From Larix sibirica (lineage: Eukaryota > Streptophyta > Pinopsida > Pinales > Pinaceae): a stretch of DNA of 16,673 nucleotides. The stretch lies in the NCBI GenBank assembly GCA_004151065.3, contig NWUY0300030594.1, positions 34,975 to 51,647 on the forward strand, written 5' to 3'. Numbering within the stretch: position 1 is the first letter of the stretch; each line of letters starts with the position of its first letter. Both the position numbers and the translations under genes were made by a program. The notes beneath the pieces were generated by a model, which was given only the letters and a program-made list of their open reading frames with translations, searched no databases and was not told the DNA's origin. Shown here one piece after another: positions 1 through 9,570 of the stretch.

Positions 1-26
1 AATAATAATAATAATAATAATAATAA
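1..26. repeat. (AAT)n microsatellite
   Basis: Eight perfect AAT units plus two further bases open the window; an A-rich run follows. The tract begins at the window edge, so its true length is unknown. Confidence 0.95.
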
Positions 27-889
27 AATTCTCATATTTTGTGGGTACATCAATGGAGGAACATTTTTAGTTTGTAGATACTATTGAAGATCACCATTAC
101 ATCTTCTTCATTGACAATACATCCCCCACTCATATCACCACTTTTAATAAGATACTCCAATTTTCGTACATTTCATTTCCACCATGTCCACAAACATCGT
201 ATTCCAACCTTAAAAACCTACCACAACTTCTCTCTAAGGATCCATGCAAACACATATCCAAGCAAGCATATCTACTAATCTCCAATAGCTAGCAAAATCA
301 CCACTCATACAACTCTCTACAATGCAAATCGACCATGTAGTAGCATCAATGCAAAATCGTACAAGCTTCAACTCTACATTCACATCACTACTAACAAAAA
401 TCACAATTTCCAGGTATGTCACACACACATACCTTAATATTTATTATTGGTAACATGCATACGACCATTTTCAAAAATAATATTTCAAATCATTTCCCCT
501 TAATGTGGTACTCATGACATAAACCGGAGAAGGTACTAAAGGCACACTGATTGTTGTGAGTAAAGGGTGGTAGCAGATTGTGAAGACCCAATTATGGAGA
601 TAGTGAGTATGAGCTATCATGTACTGAGCAAGTTTTTATCATCCAAAGGCTCCATTTGTTTAAAAACATATTGCAAGCCAAACGATGAAGAGCACTGAGT
701 AGAGTCCGAGATAGTTGTTATATAGGAGCTCACACTAGAAGAGAGGATGAGCGATATTAGTAGCATACATGGGTAAGGAGCTAACACTATGATTTTTTCC
801 CCTAACTATAGTAAGAAAACACTACATATCTTGAGTCTATACTTACATTAGTTATCAAAATAAGGTTTTAGTTCAACAAATTAATCAAA
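27..889. other. AT-rich non-coding stretch, no gene seen
   Basis: I see no open frame with a plausible protein composition on either strand. The short frames at 84-278 (+) and 234-428 (-) overlap each other on opposite strands and encode low-complexity sequence. The last part runs up to the ATG of the decayed gene at 890 and could include its former promoter or leader, but I see no clear TATA box or other element. Confidence 0.5.
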
Positions 890-3034
890 ATGACAATCGG
901 GTTTATTAGAAGGGAGCCTTTAGAGCCTTCTAAGGTCTTTAGTAACCCTAAAGTACTCGATATTTTTCAAAAATTGGGATGGATTTAATACTTTAGAAGA
1001 TTAAGAGGGTTTGATGAAAAAAATGCTCTAGAATTTGCAATAAATTTCCAATATTGGTAGGGACAAGAGTATATCACAAAGATTAAAGAATTGCATATTG
1101 AATTCAATGAGGAAATAATTACCAAGGTTATAGGATTGCCTAGGGGACAACCATGTGAGAAAGATGATTAGCAACTTGCCAACAATGCAAATAATCACTT
1201 CTTCAAGAGCTTGAAAATGTGGAAGAAGATAAGAATGGGGTCAGAAGGGAAAGCTTACATGCACCATGGGATGAGGGAGCTTACCATATCATGAAGTATA
1301 TCACATTTGAGGACAGACTGAGTAGAGTCTATGCTTGCCATTTTAGATTCCTCCATCAACTCAGGAATATTACTCATCATAAACCTAGGAAAAACCTAAT
1401 CATTCCCTACTTGTTTCTACATGCATTAAAGGAAATGAGTAAGAAGGTTCAAGAAGGCAAGGAGGATGCACAATCTCACCATGGGTTGATCAAATTGACT
1501 ACTTGTGATTCTTTGGAGAGACAAGCTCCACGAATCTAATGGGAATATAAGTTTGACAATATGGATGAAGCTACCTTTGCTGCTGACCAAAAATAATCCT
1601 TGGAAGTCACCTATACCAAAGTAGAAGAAAAAGGAGAATCATCTAAGAAACAAAAGGCTTAGAAAAGAGGAGTATATGGGTCAGACGAGGAAGTAGCATC
1701 TACTTTGGTGAAATGAAGGACCTTTGAAAACAATCTCTCAACAATAAAAAGAGGGGGCCAAGCTTTGGGATATAAATCAAACCACTCGACAGAAGGATGA
1801 AGATAAGGTCTCAAGCCACAAGGGAGGTAAAAAACATACCTCCCATTTCCTCCAATATATGCATCAATGAAAATATCCCTGTCCCAAACCAAGACTTTTT
1901 AGAACATGAAGACAAAGACCTCTAGTTACAAAATCTTCGGGATGAGCTAGAAAAAGCTAAATTAGAAGATCTACAATGGAAGGCCCTAACAGAGACAAAG
2001 CATAAAGGAAAAGGAACCAATGTTGAACCATCACAACCAAGCCTTGAGCAACAATTGGAGATATTGCAAGGAAACCTTAAAATCAAGAAGGTTCAACACA
2101 CAGACAATAGGAGGAAATTAGAAGAAGAAAATAGAGTACTAAAGCATAAATTGAAAGAATGAAAGGAGGAATTGGTTGATAAAACCCAAAAGATAGATTT
2201 TTGAAAGCCTCTACCTCCAAGATGGCAGAAGTGACTAAGTAAATGCTAAATTGTAGACCTCCTACAAGGGTCCACACACTCCTTTTAAGGGAAAAATGGT
2301 ACAGATTCAAGATGGATAGATTAGCAAAACAACTTCCCTATATGGTAAATACACCCAAGGATTTCGTGGAGCTCTATCTTCAAGTGAATAAGGAAGAAAA
2401 AGACCTGCTAAGTGAACTATACCTCCACTACTACATCTTGCCACACCCCTAGAGTTGGTCTTGAAACCCTTATGTATGGGATATGCAGTTGAGAGCCCCA
2501 TGCTCCTGGATTTACCATGAGGAAATGAGATTTGAGGAACTGCAAAAATATAAGGAAGAAGAAACCAATTGTCAGCTTTGGATCATAAAAGAAGCAACTA
2601 GGTGTGCAAAGGACATTAAGAGCCATGAAACTCTCATCTCGTACAAGGAACTCATTATTGTCTTGGAGGAGAAGCATACATGAGCCATATCTCACTATGA
2701 AGATTTGGTTAGCTTATATAGGGACAAAATGCTTTCAGCATGTAGAAGCAGACAATATGAGCTCTCTCCCTAAGTTTAGGCCATGGAGCCTCATTCCCCT
2801 CAAAGCTTATAGGTTTCCCTATTTAGGGCACAATTATGCATGGAAACATTAAGGAAGATAAAACATAAATAGATTGGATTCAAGCTCAATCCAGGCTTGT
2901 TTCTTCATATAACTACCCAGGAACTTGATGAGGGCAGAGAAAAGAAGCAACGAAAGGAAGAGAAGATGAATGGAGGATATCATGACAACATGGCCATTAC
3001 TAGATTCATATCATATGACTTGTTAAGGCCCTAA
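890..3034 (+). pseudogene. Decayed long ORF (about 700 codons), unrecognised family, coiled-coil regions
   Basis: A once continuous protein can be followed from the ATG at 890 to a TAA at 3032-3034. The frame of 890 runs to about 1215 with in-frame stops at 986-988, 1058-1060 and 1169-1171. The next frame covers about 1219-1790, the third about 1840-2210, and the first frame returns from about 2210 to the end. Landmarks are a start-proximal 'FRRLRGFDEKNALEFAINF', then 'VIGLPRGQPCEKDD', 'RRESLHAPWDEGAYHIMKYI' and 'HQLRNITHHKPRKN'. A Lys/Glu/Gln-rich, heptad-like stretch follows at about 1925-2200 ('RRKLEEENRVLKHKLKE'). A second helical region at about 2243-2680 contains 'REKWYRFKMDRLAKQLPYMV'. 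The C-terminus is Lys/Glu-rich and ends 'NMAITRFISYDLLRP'. I do not recognise a catalytic motif. The frame continuity across stops and the protein-like composition argue for a real former gene. It may be a repeat-associated or transposon-borne ORF; its function is unknown. Confidence 0.68.
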
Positions 3035-3117
3035 CCATAATTCATTATTATTATATTAGTTATTGTTAGTTCGGCTCGGTATTAGGACATGTAATCATCA
3101 CTTCTTCTCCTATTTAT

Positions 3118-3123
3118 AATAAA
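3118..3123 (+). terminator. Possible polyadenylation signal AATAAA
   Basis: AATAAA lies 84 bases after the stop of the decayed gene, on the same strand, and follows a pyrimidine-rich stretch (cttcttctcc). The spacing fits a 3' UTR signal for that gene. The hexamer is common in AT-rich DNA, and the segment tatttataataaagg could equally be a TATA-like element, so this is a weak call. Confidence 0.25.
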
Positions 3124-5677
3124 GGAGATTCATTTGCGTAATCATCTGATCTTGTATTGGGTATTTTCTACATTGTATAAGGAGGTTTCCCCCTTGAAGA
3201 GGCTTCTTATTCATCTCTTTCATTCATTCTCAAGGCGTTGGATTACTGCATGTTTCTTTTTTCATGCTCTTTTGGGGAATTTGTTGCATAACACTATGAA
3301 TTTTGATTTTTCATGCATGTTGAATTATTGTGTATGTTGACTTGAATGCATGTTGGTTTCATTCACTATTATTTTTTTTACTATTAGATTAAGTCATTTA
3401 CGAACTTGATGGAAGAATGAATACTTCATTACATCATTTCTATTTGTGTTGAGACAATCATTGGAAATATATTAAAGGACTTAAATAAATGCTATGAAAG
3501 TACATGCTTGAGTAATTGGGGTTAAAAACTAGTATGTGTATGGATTGGGTGGGTGATGGATATATGTGGAGTATATGTGTGGTTTCTTGTATGGTTAAAG
3601 TGTCATTTTTAACATGGTATGAGTTAATATGGGTTATGGTATGATTTTTTAGTGTGTGTATGCATTGGTCATATGTACAAAGTGTGAGGTTGGGATGCAA
3701 TTAATGTGATGATTGAGTTCATCATGTTAATTTTGACTCTTTAATTATCTATGCTAGTTGGAACTTCATGTAAGTTTTGTTTCATTGGAAAGCATCACGA
3801 GAAACCCTCCGATACGTCCCCTCATTTAGAGGAGGGTACCCACTTTTAACTGTGAATGTATGTTCACAAGTAATGCATGGCATTAAATTAAGGAGTCAAA
3901 ATCTAATTTGTGAGTATATTCTTAATAATTAAGAATGGAATACTCGAGACTTCTCTGATTTTTGAGTTTGTGTGCTTGTTAATTATTCATTTTGGGTTGA
4001 TGTTTGTCATCAGATAACTTGAAATTACTCAAATACTAGGTTGTGGTATGTCCCACTTAATAAAGCAGAGTTTTATATGATTTGTATGCGTGAATGGTTG
4101 TGGAAACCACTTTTAAGGAGAGTTTGAAGGCCATGTTTTTCTATGTAAGTATGGGTGTGGAATCCATACTACCATATATTCACGAGTTAAGTAATTTTTC
4201 CTATAATGAAGAAATTATTTTGATTAAAACTCATGGACATGAGTAAGAAGGTTTGAGAGTGTATACTTGACATCAAGTGAAATGAATATTCATAACATGA
4301 ATTTGTTTGAGATCTAAACGCACTATTTACTTTATTTACAAATGAAGAAATCTAGGATTTGTATAGTGAATACGATTGGCTGATATGAACTAGTTGGAAT
4401 AGTTTCATCATTGGGATAAAGTAGTTATTAAGGATCAATTATTTATACTCATGTATTTTATTTTTATTTCTTGTGTATTATTGATTGATGTAAAATTAAG
4501 TTGATTTTGAAATGCTTGTAATTATGAAAATTTCTTGTGAAGAGTGGATGGTCTATCTTTACTGTTGGCTTAAGAAGAGTTAAGTCTAGTACATTTAAAG
4601 GAGATTTAATATAGTTGTGTAAGGAAGGTTATAATAGTATTCTTGGCAATTTTATTGATTGTATAGACCACCATTTAAAATTGGTTGAAATGCAGTTAAC
4701 TAATTATTTAGATAAATTATGAGGATTGAATCCATGTATTTCTCTAAACTATTGTTAGGTGGGTGACAAGGTTAACAATTAATATTGTATACAAACTTGA
4801 TATGCCATTAATTTCTTGAAGCTTTGTTGACCATGGTTATTATTAGTTGCATGCATTGGCTTGTTTGTGATTTCTTTAGCTCAAGCCAAGGTAAGTTTTA
4901 ATCTAGTTTCTAAAAAAAAACTTGTGGTTTAGACCTTGGATATGAAAAGAACTTGATTTTCCTATTTTGTTATATGTGGTTTAGGTTGGTGAATTCCAAC
5001 ACCCATTAATTCTAAAGAGATTTCAGGTTTGATTATGCTTGCAATGTTGTGGTGATATTTTTTTTCATGTGGCCATAACTTGTTTAGTTGCTTTTCTAAA
5101 GCGCCATGGTACAAATAAGGGTGGGTTTGACTTCAAATGGTTTAGGGATTCACTTTATATTTATCTATGTTTCTAGAGCTATTCTTTTATTTTTTGGGAT
5201 TTCCTACTATGAAATTCCTCTCCTTTTACTAGATTTTTGCCCAACTCAATTGGAAAAGAAGCCAAGTTTGTATGAGTTTAAAGTTTCCCTTGTAATGGAT
5301 GTATTTCTACAAATTTCTTCTCGGACAATTGACTCAATGGCTAGTTCACCTTTAAAAGAGGCATTTTCATGTCAAAACTCTCTCTACTACTAGATTTTCC
5401 CTTAGGAGAATATGAAGCCTCAACTATACAATACAACATTGTGTGAGACATTCATACCAAAGAGCTCGTAGCCTTGGGTAGATCTGAAATGGGCCTTGTA
5501 GTTCATCCATATTTTGGCATTTGTTTGTAAACCATCTTGTTGGCCTCTTTTGAGTTCCCAAAAAACAATGGATAGTTTATTGAAATCCCTATATTGATTT
5601 AGCACCCAAAATTCATTTAAATATTTTTGGACATAGTTCTTTCGTGCTTGTATGATTGAATGGAAGAAAAAGAGTTT
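3124..5677. other. AT-rich region without a supportable gene
   Basis: I find no gene here. The longest open frame, 5106-5393 (+), is hydrophobic, lacks recognisable motifs and is not continued in neighbouring frames. The style of the sequence (long AT-rich text with scattered TG/CA-rich words) would suit an old LTR, intron or intergenic repeat. I could not find a matching second copy, a primer-binding site or a polypurine tract in the window. There is a small potential hairpin near 3803-3838 with arms ACCCTCC and GGAGGGT. Confidence 0.45.
5669..5677. repeat. Candidate SINE target-site duplication, left copy
   Basis: AAAGAGTTT occurs here and again at 5824-5832, directly flanking the tRNA-like element. 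Both copies are perfect over 9 bp, and the bases on either side differ. Nine bases is short enough that chance is possible in AT-rich DNA. Confidence 0.45.
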
Positions 5678-5823
5678 GATTTTTTGGGGGGTAAGATAGT
5701 ACCCACGGGGATTTGAACTTGTGNTTGTTTCATTCCCACATAAATCCGGATCAACTTGTGACCTTCCATTTACAACTTCTCATCTCAATTACTCATTATC
5801 AATTGCTCTACCCCCCATGGGCG
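5678..5823 (-). mobile_element. Candidate tRNA-derived SINE (about 146 bp)
   Basis: Read on the minus strand, the element begins near 5823 with CATGGGGGG, followed by an A-box-like TAGAGCAATTGA (5810-5799). About 42 bases later comes GGTCACAAGTTGATCC, containing a B-box-like core at 5756-5748 that lacks one base of the GWTCRANNCC consensus. A second, complete B-box match, GTTCAAATCC, lies at 5718-5709. The element ends in CCCCCC followed by six A residues (5685-5680). It is bracketed by the 9-bp direct repeats at 5669-5677 and 5824-5832. This arrangement (tRNA-like head, pol III boxes, A tail, duplication) is that of a plant SINE. No T-arm can be folded around the second B box, so it is not a tRNA gene. 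The undetermined base at 5724 falls inside it. The SINE family is not identified. Confidence 0.5.
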
Positions 5824-5832
5824 AAAGAGTTT
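5824..5832. repeat. Candidate SINE target-site duplication, right copy
   Basis: Second copy of AAAGAGTTT, at the 5' side of the minus-strand SINE candidate. It is perfect over 9 bp with the copy at 5669-5677. Confidence 0.45.
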
Positions 5833-6971
5833 TAATATTTGGTCTAGGCTCAAAATATGTTTGCCTTTTCCATGATGCATTTATGTGTGCAATATATAGT
5901 GGAAACATGATACACACATTTGAGTAAATTTTTGTTATTATTATTAATTTTTATTTTGAAAACCAAGTGAAATCCATAATTTCTTTTGTATACATGTCTA
6001 GAGTCACCATGTTGAGTTGGTTTTTAAGCTATTGCTATTTTTGCAAACTTCCCAAACTTCTCATAGTTTGCATGAGTTTATCTCATAGATTGCATTGGGA
6101 AAAACTATATGAGATGGATGCCTCCAATCATATCTTGTTGTTGGAATGGATTTTAGATATCCATTCCTTTTTAAGTGTTATATGAAATATTTGTGATGGA
6201 TATATGTATTCAAGCTTGAGTGTCCAATTGTGTAAACAAATTTCTTGTATTTGGTGAAATCGTGTCCCAACTCTTACTACCAATCTCTATTGGTGTAATA
6301 AATGTGGTAGTGGGCATGTGTATAATTATTAATTCATCTAGTTGGGTGGTTGTAAATGTTACACCTTGGGTATGATCATTGCATTGTTAAAACCCCGACA
6401 AGTGTGGCTGATAATGCTAATAATCTTATTCAAATCATTGGGAGTGAAACTCTACCAATGAAAGCATGTTGACCATCACAAGGATGGATACTTCAATGAT
6501 TTATACATGCTATTTTAAATGTTCAAATTACGCTTTTGTTGCCAGTAATTTTTATTATTATTTTGGGTTTATGATTGAATTGCCCACTTAGCTAAATCAT
6601 TGCTATGTGCATATATAAAATTTGATCCATTTCATATTCTACTTCTTGCTGCAATTTAGAGATGTGGATGCAAATATAACCTATTAACAAGTTTTTGTAG
6701 GTTACCTTAAGCATATGAAATGTTGGATGGTGATGATACAATGGTATTAAAAAAACATTTCTCTCCATACATATCGAGAAAGAGGGCGATCGTGTATCAA
6801 TTAATCTCCGCATAAATGGAATTAATTTTTATTTGATGATTGCTTCAACATAAAATTGCAATATAGTGAGCCTATCGCTCTTCATTCACCGTGTTGTGAA
6901 CATGTTCAAGCACTCTTTTGAGAAGATGATGGACAAGTAATTATTTTTTAAGATGCTTCTGACACAATTTA
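5833..6971. other. AT-rich region without a supportable gene
   Basis: No convincing gene. The open frames at 5967-6185 (+) and 6592-6813 (-) are short, hydrophobic or low in complexity, and do not extend into neighbouring frames. A stretch near 6290-6325 can be read as Cys-x2-Cys-x3-His, but spacing and context do not support a zinc knuckle. Confidence 0.45.
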
Positions 6972-6997
6972 ATATATATATATATATATATATATAT
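6972..6997. repeat. (AT)13 microsatellite
   Basis: Thirteen perfect AT units. The tract is self-complementary and could extrude as a hairpin. It is probably length-polymorphic, as such tracts usually are. Confidence 0.95.
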
Positions 6998-8088
6998 GAT
7001 CATTTGCATGGTACGAGAGTCCAAAGGTTGAGATAAGAAAATTATTACCGAAGCTTGAGTTTGTAGTGGTCTCATGTTGTTGTTCGTTCATCTCGTTAAA
7101 CCTGTTTTTTTAATGAGCGTGTTCTGTATGTGAACTATTGCGTGGATTTTCAGCGATACCAGCGTGGTTTAAAAAAAGAAAGAAGTAAAGAATAAGGAAT
7201 AACGAGGCAATATCATCCAATACGTGAAGCTTTGTTTAATTAACAATTTCATTAAGAAATGATTTCTTAATTGGTGGAAACCCCAGTCAGTTTAGAGTGA
7301 GTAAGCGGTAGAAATTATGTTTTATTTTATTTTTCTTTTAAATCTTTTTGTAAAAATAACATAAACATTTACAAATATCTCCTTTTTCATTTCATCTTTT
7401 CATATTTTTATCCTAGAGGATTTAACATGTTGATAGTAGGTGTGCATTTAAAAGTTTGCAAAAGTTAAAAGGTTGAATTCGGTTTGAACTATTTTAAGAT
7501 AGATTGTAAATTCATTTACCATTTTATATAATCTGGTTAATTAATAGTTTTGTTTTCAGGGGAACAACATTACATAACTCATTATCATAACTCATTATCG
7601 ATATTTCTTAGTCCAAACCTCTCATCATTCTCTTATTGTAAATTTGAACTTGTGTTTTGCGATGTTACATTCCATAACTATTTCCTGAGAAATGTATGAA
7701 ATGTTTTACCAATAAAGAAATTCATTCTTAATGCTCACTTATTTCTTGTTTTTGGTCTTTTTACCTCAAATTCATTATCTTTTACATTTACATATCTTTC
7801 AAATTTTGCTTTGTATTTCAAATTTTTCTAGTTTTACATTTCTAATTCTTAATTTACTCTAATTTGTATATATTAAATTAAATATTTATATTTATTCTGG
7901 TCATTTCTTTTATTATTTTATTTTATTTTACTTTGTATATATAATAATATAAATATTTCAAATCATTATAAACAAAATAAATATAAATGAAACATAAAAA
8001 AGATTTACCTTTAGTTTATTTCAATCATATTCCTCTCTTTTTAGATTAATGTAAATAATTCAATTACTTATTAGTTTAGGATTTGTTA
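6998..8088. other. AT-rich non-coding flank of the LINE insertion
   Basis: No gene is visible. The stretch becomes very AT-rich from about 7310 and is the left flank of the LINE target. The AT-rich text resumes at 15311 on the other side, as expected if 8088 and 15311 were once separated only by the single 20-bp target sequence. Confidence 0.6.
7251..7271. repeat. 21-bp perfect palindrome with 1-base centre
   Basis: Arms ATTAAGAAAT (7251-7260) and ATTTCTTAAT (7262-7271) are exact reverse complements around a single G at 7261. No neighbouring feature explains it; AT-rich DNA produces such palindromes now and then. Confidence 0.9.
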
Positions 8089-8108
8089 ATACATTAACTT
8101 AACATTTT
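8089..8108. repeat. LINE target-site duplication, copy at the 3' end of the element
   Basis: ATACATTAACTTAACATTTT is identical to 15291-15310. The final TTTT runs straight into the element's T run (8105-8111 on the plus strand, which is the A tail of the minus-strand element). The bases just outside the match differ, so the repeat is exactly 20 bp. Confidence 0.95.
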
Positions 8109-8494
8109 TTTGTAAGTAAGAGAGATATTATATTAACGAAAACATAGAATACATAAGATCAGTTACAACCAGTCAGTTCTTGGTGGACATATCTTGACCC
8201 CCATATATAACCTAGACCCATAGAATACATAAGATCAGTTACAACCAGTCAGTTCTTGGCAGACATATCTTGACCCCCATATATAACCTAGACCCATAGA
8301 CCTCCCAGTACCAACCCTATAAGGAATTATTACATTGTAGCCCTTCTTGTCACCATGCCAAAATGTGAAAACAAACAATTAAAAACCAAAATGCTTGATT
8401 TTAGACTTACTGAAAATGAAACTAAAACCCATACCCCTACATATACCCATAACCACTAAAGCAAAAACGTAGCACATCAGATCAACCCAAACCC
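8109..8494 (-). other. 3' UTR of the LINE with short A tail
   Basis: This follows the stop of the last reading frame (TGA or equivalent at 8495-8497). It holds the 76-bp tandem duplication and ends, on the minus strand, in ...CTCTCTTACTTAC followed by seven A residues shared with the target duplication. The A tail is unusually short for an L1-type element and may have shrunk with age. No protein-like frame is visible. Confidence 0.7.
8143..8294. repeat. Two tandem copies of a 76-bp unit
   Basis: 8143-8218 and 8219-8294 are identical except for two adjacent substitutions (tggtggac versus tggcagac), and a few bases of a third copy follow at 8295-8300. The duplication lies wholly within the LINE 3' UTR, near the end of the transcript. 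Confidence 0.95.
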
Positions 8495-9109
8495 TCATAA
8501 TCCAAGCGGAATAATCGGGAAGTCAGGAAAATGACCACGAGGACCGATTGTTGAACCACTAACCAGGGAAGAGGAGGGTAAAGGATGACGTATCCCCAAC
8601 GCGCTCATGATGGCGTCGATCTTCTGGTGCATTTCACTGGTGTCTGCATCATGATCCTTCCAATTCTGGATAGGAACCTCGTCACCTTCCTCCTTCTTCT
8701 GCCTTTCCCACAAAACATGCCCCATAATATTCTTCATCGCCCAATAAAGGGCTACAGTTCGCTCATAAATCCCAAGACGAGCCACAGTGTTCCTAGGATC
8801 CATGACCTAGTCCTCCAAATCCTTTCTTTCTTTCTGCAATTGCTACTCGTCCAAGTCCTCCCATAGTCCCACTTCGACCGCATCTAAATCGTTCTGGACC
8901 TCATAAGGAATTCCCAATTTGAAGATACGATCTTTCTAAGCAGTGCGAATTTGGGCACGGGTGATGCACTGGCTCTCACCATAGGGTTTCCCCTTGGCCA
9001 CCATCTGCCACTTTTCCACGCTCCCCCTCGCCACTTCAGCCTTCCCTTCCATAATATACCACACACAGACAATGCTCCCTTCCTTCAAAAGAAAAACAAC
9101 AAACTGCAT
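8495..9109 (-). pseudogene. Extra downstream reading frame of the LINE (205 codons), unknown product
   Basis: From an ATG at 9109-9107 one frame runs without any shift for 205 codons to 8495. Only three stops interrupt it, at codons 58 (8936-8938), 89 (8843-8845) and 101 (8807-8809). All three are TAG and could have been CAG (Gln) or TGG (Trp). The product is hydrophilic and protein-like: 'WYIMEGKAEVARGSVEKWQM', then an acidic stretch 'VEVGLWEDLDE', a charged helical 'QLQKERKDLED', 'RLGIYERTVALYWAMKNIMG' and a Pro/Ser/Gly-rich tail. The start overlaps the end of the preceding ORF2-linked frame by 25 nt in another frame. It could therefore be a separate third ORF, or the continuation of ORF2 after an old frameshift. 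I recognise no domain. Standard plant L1 elements have no third ORF, as far as I know. Confidence 0.6.
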
Positions 9110-9570
9110 GCAAGGAGGATTACTATCTCGACAAGGAGGATGGCCACCTTTCCAGGATTTAAATAGAAGTTTCCATATTCCTCCATGATTATCTTCCTAC
9201 CTCCTCTGATGTCAACCACCCAAACAATGGTACATTCCAAATTTCTTCCCATTGGGTCTCCTGATCCACTACCTTCAATGCTCATCAATTTCCCTACGAC
9301 CATTCTCGACCAAATGAATGCGTGATGCATTTCTTTTATTACATTTAAAGCCTCAATACCCTCATTTGTACCTTCACATCTATCAGATCGCGTTGGTAGT
9401 GGTAGTTCCTCCACACCACGTGGCCACTTACCGGCCCTCCTGATGTCTGAGCATGCCATCCTTTTCCTGACGAGACATATCTCGAGCAAGCTGGGATTCA
9501 CACTGTCCCTGAACGGCCCATCATTTAATTCTTCCAACATATCTGCCATAACTATCATGCAGGACTGGGT
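9085..9570 (-). other. Open extension of ORF2 beyond RNase H (about 160 codons)
   Basis: After the last RNase H motif the same frame stays open for about 160 codons (open from 9678 to 9085). The product looks like protein: 'NPSLLEICLVRKRMACSDIR', then a Glu/Arg-rich part, 'HHAFIWSRMVVGKLMSIEG', 'ECTIVWVVDIRGGRKIIMEE', and a strongly hydrophobic end 'KVAILLVEIVILLACSLLFF' that resembles a membrane segment. No domain is recognised. It is striking that this is one of the longest uninterrupted frames in an otherwise broken element. Whether the hydrophobic end is original or a frameshift product is open, because the next frame (from 9109) reads on in a more hydrophilic style. Confidence 0.6.

Noticed and set aside
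84-428. Two 64-codon frames on opposite strands
   Set aside because: They overlap each other on opposite strands, their composition is low-complexity, and no family is recognisable.
3035-3340. LTR start or core promoter after the decayed gene (tatttataataaagg)
   Set aside because: No paired copy, primer-binding site or polypurine tract could be found in the window; kept only as a weak polyadenylation signal.
5106-5393. 95-codon open frame on the plus strand
   Set aside because: Hydrophobic, no motif, no continuation before or after in any frame, and set in AT-rich DNA where such frames occur by chance.
5690-5723. tRNA gene on the minus strand suggested by GTTCAAATCC
   Set aside because: The flanking bases do not form a T-stem and no cloverleaf can be drawn; better explained as part of the SINE candidate.
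3553-6207. 15-bp word gtgatggatatatgt present at about 3553 and 6192
   Set aside because: Similarity does not extend beyond the word; likely chance in AT-rich sequence.
6290-6330. Possible CCHC zinc knuckle (CNKCGSGHV) on the plus strand
   Set aside because: Spacing between the second Cys and the His is one residue short, no final Cys follows before a stop, and no gag-like sequence surrounds it.
8585-9188. Plus-strand frames of 62-93 codons over the extra LINE reading frame
   Set aside because: The minus-strand frame is longer, continuous through only three TAG codons and better in composition; the plus frames are mutually overlapping shadows.
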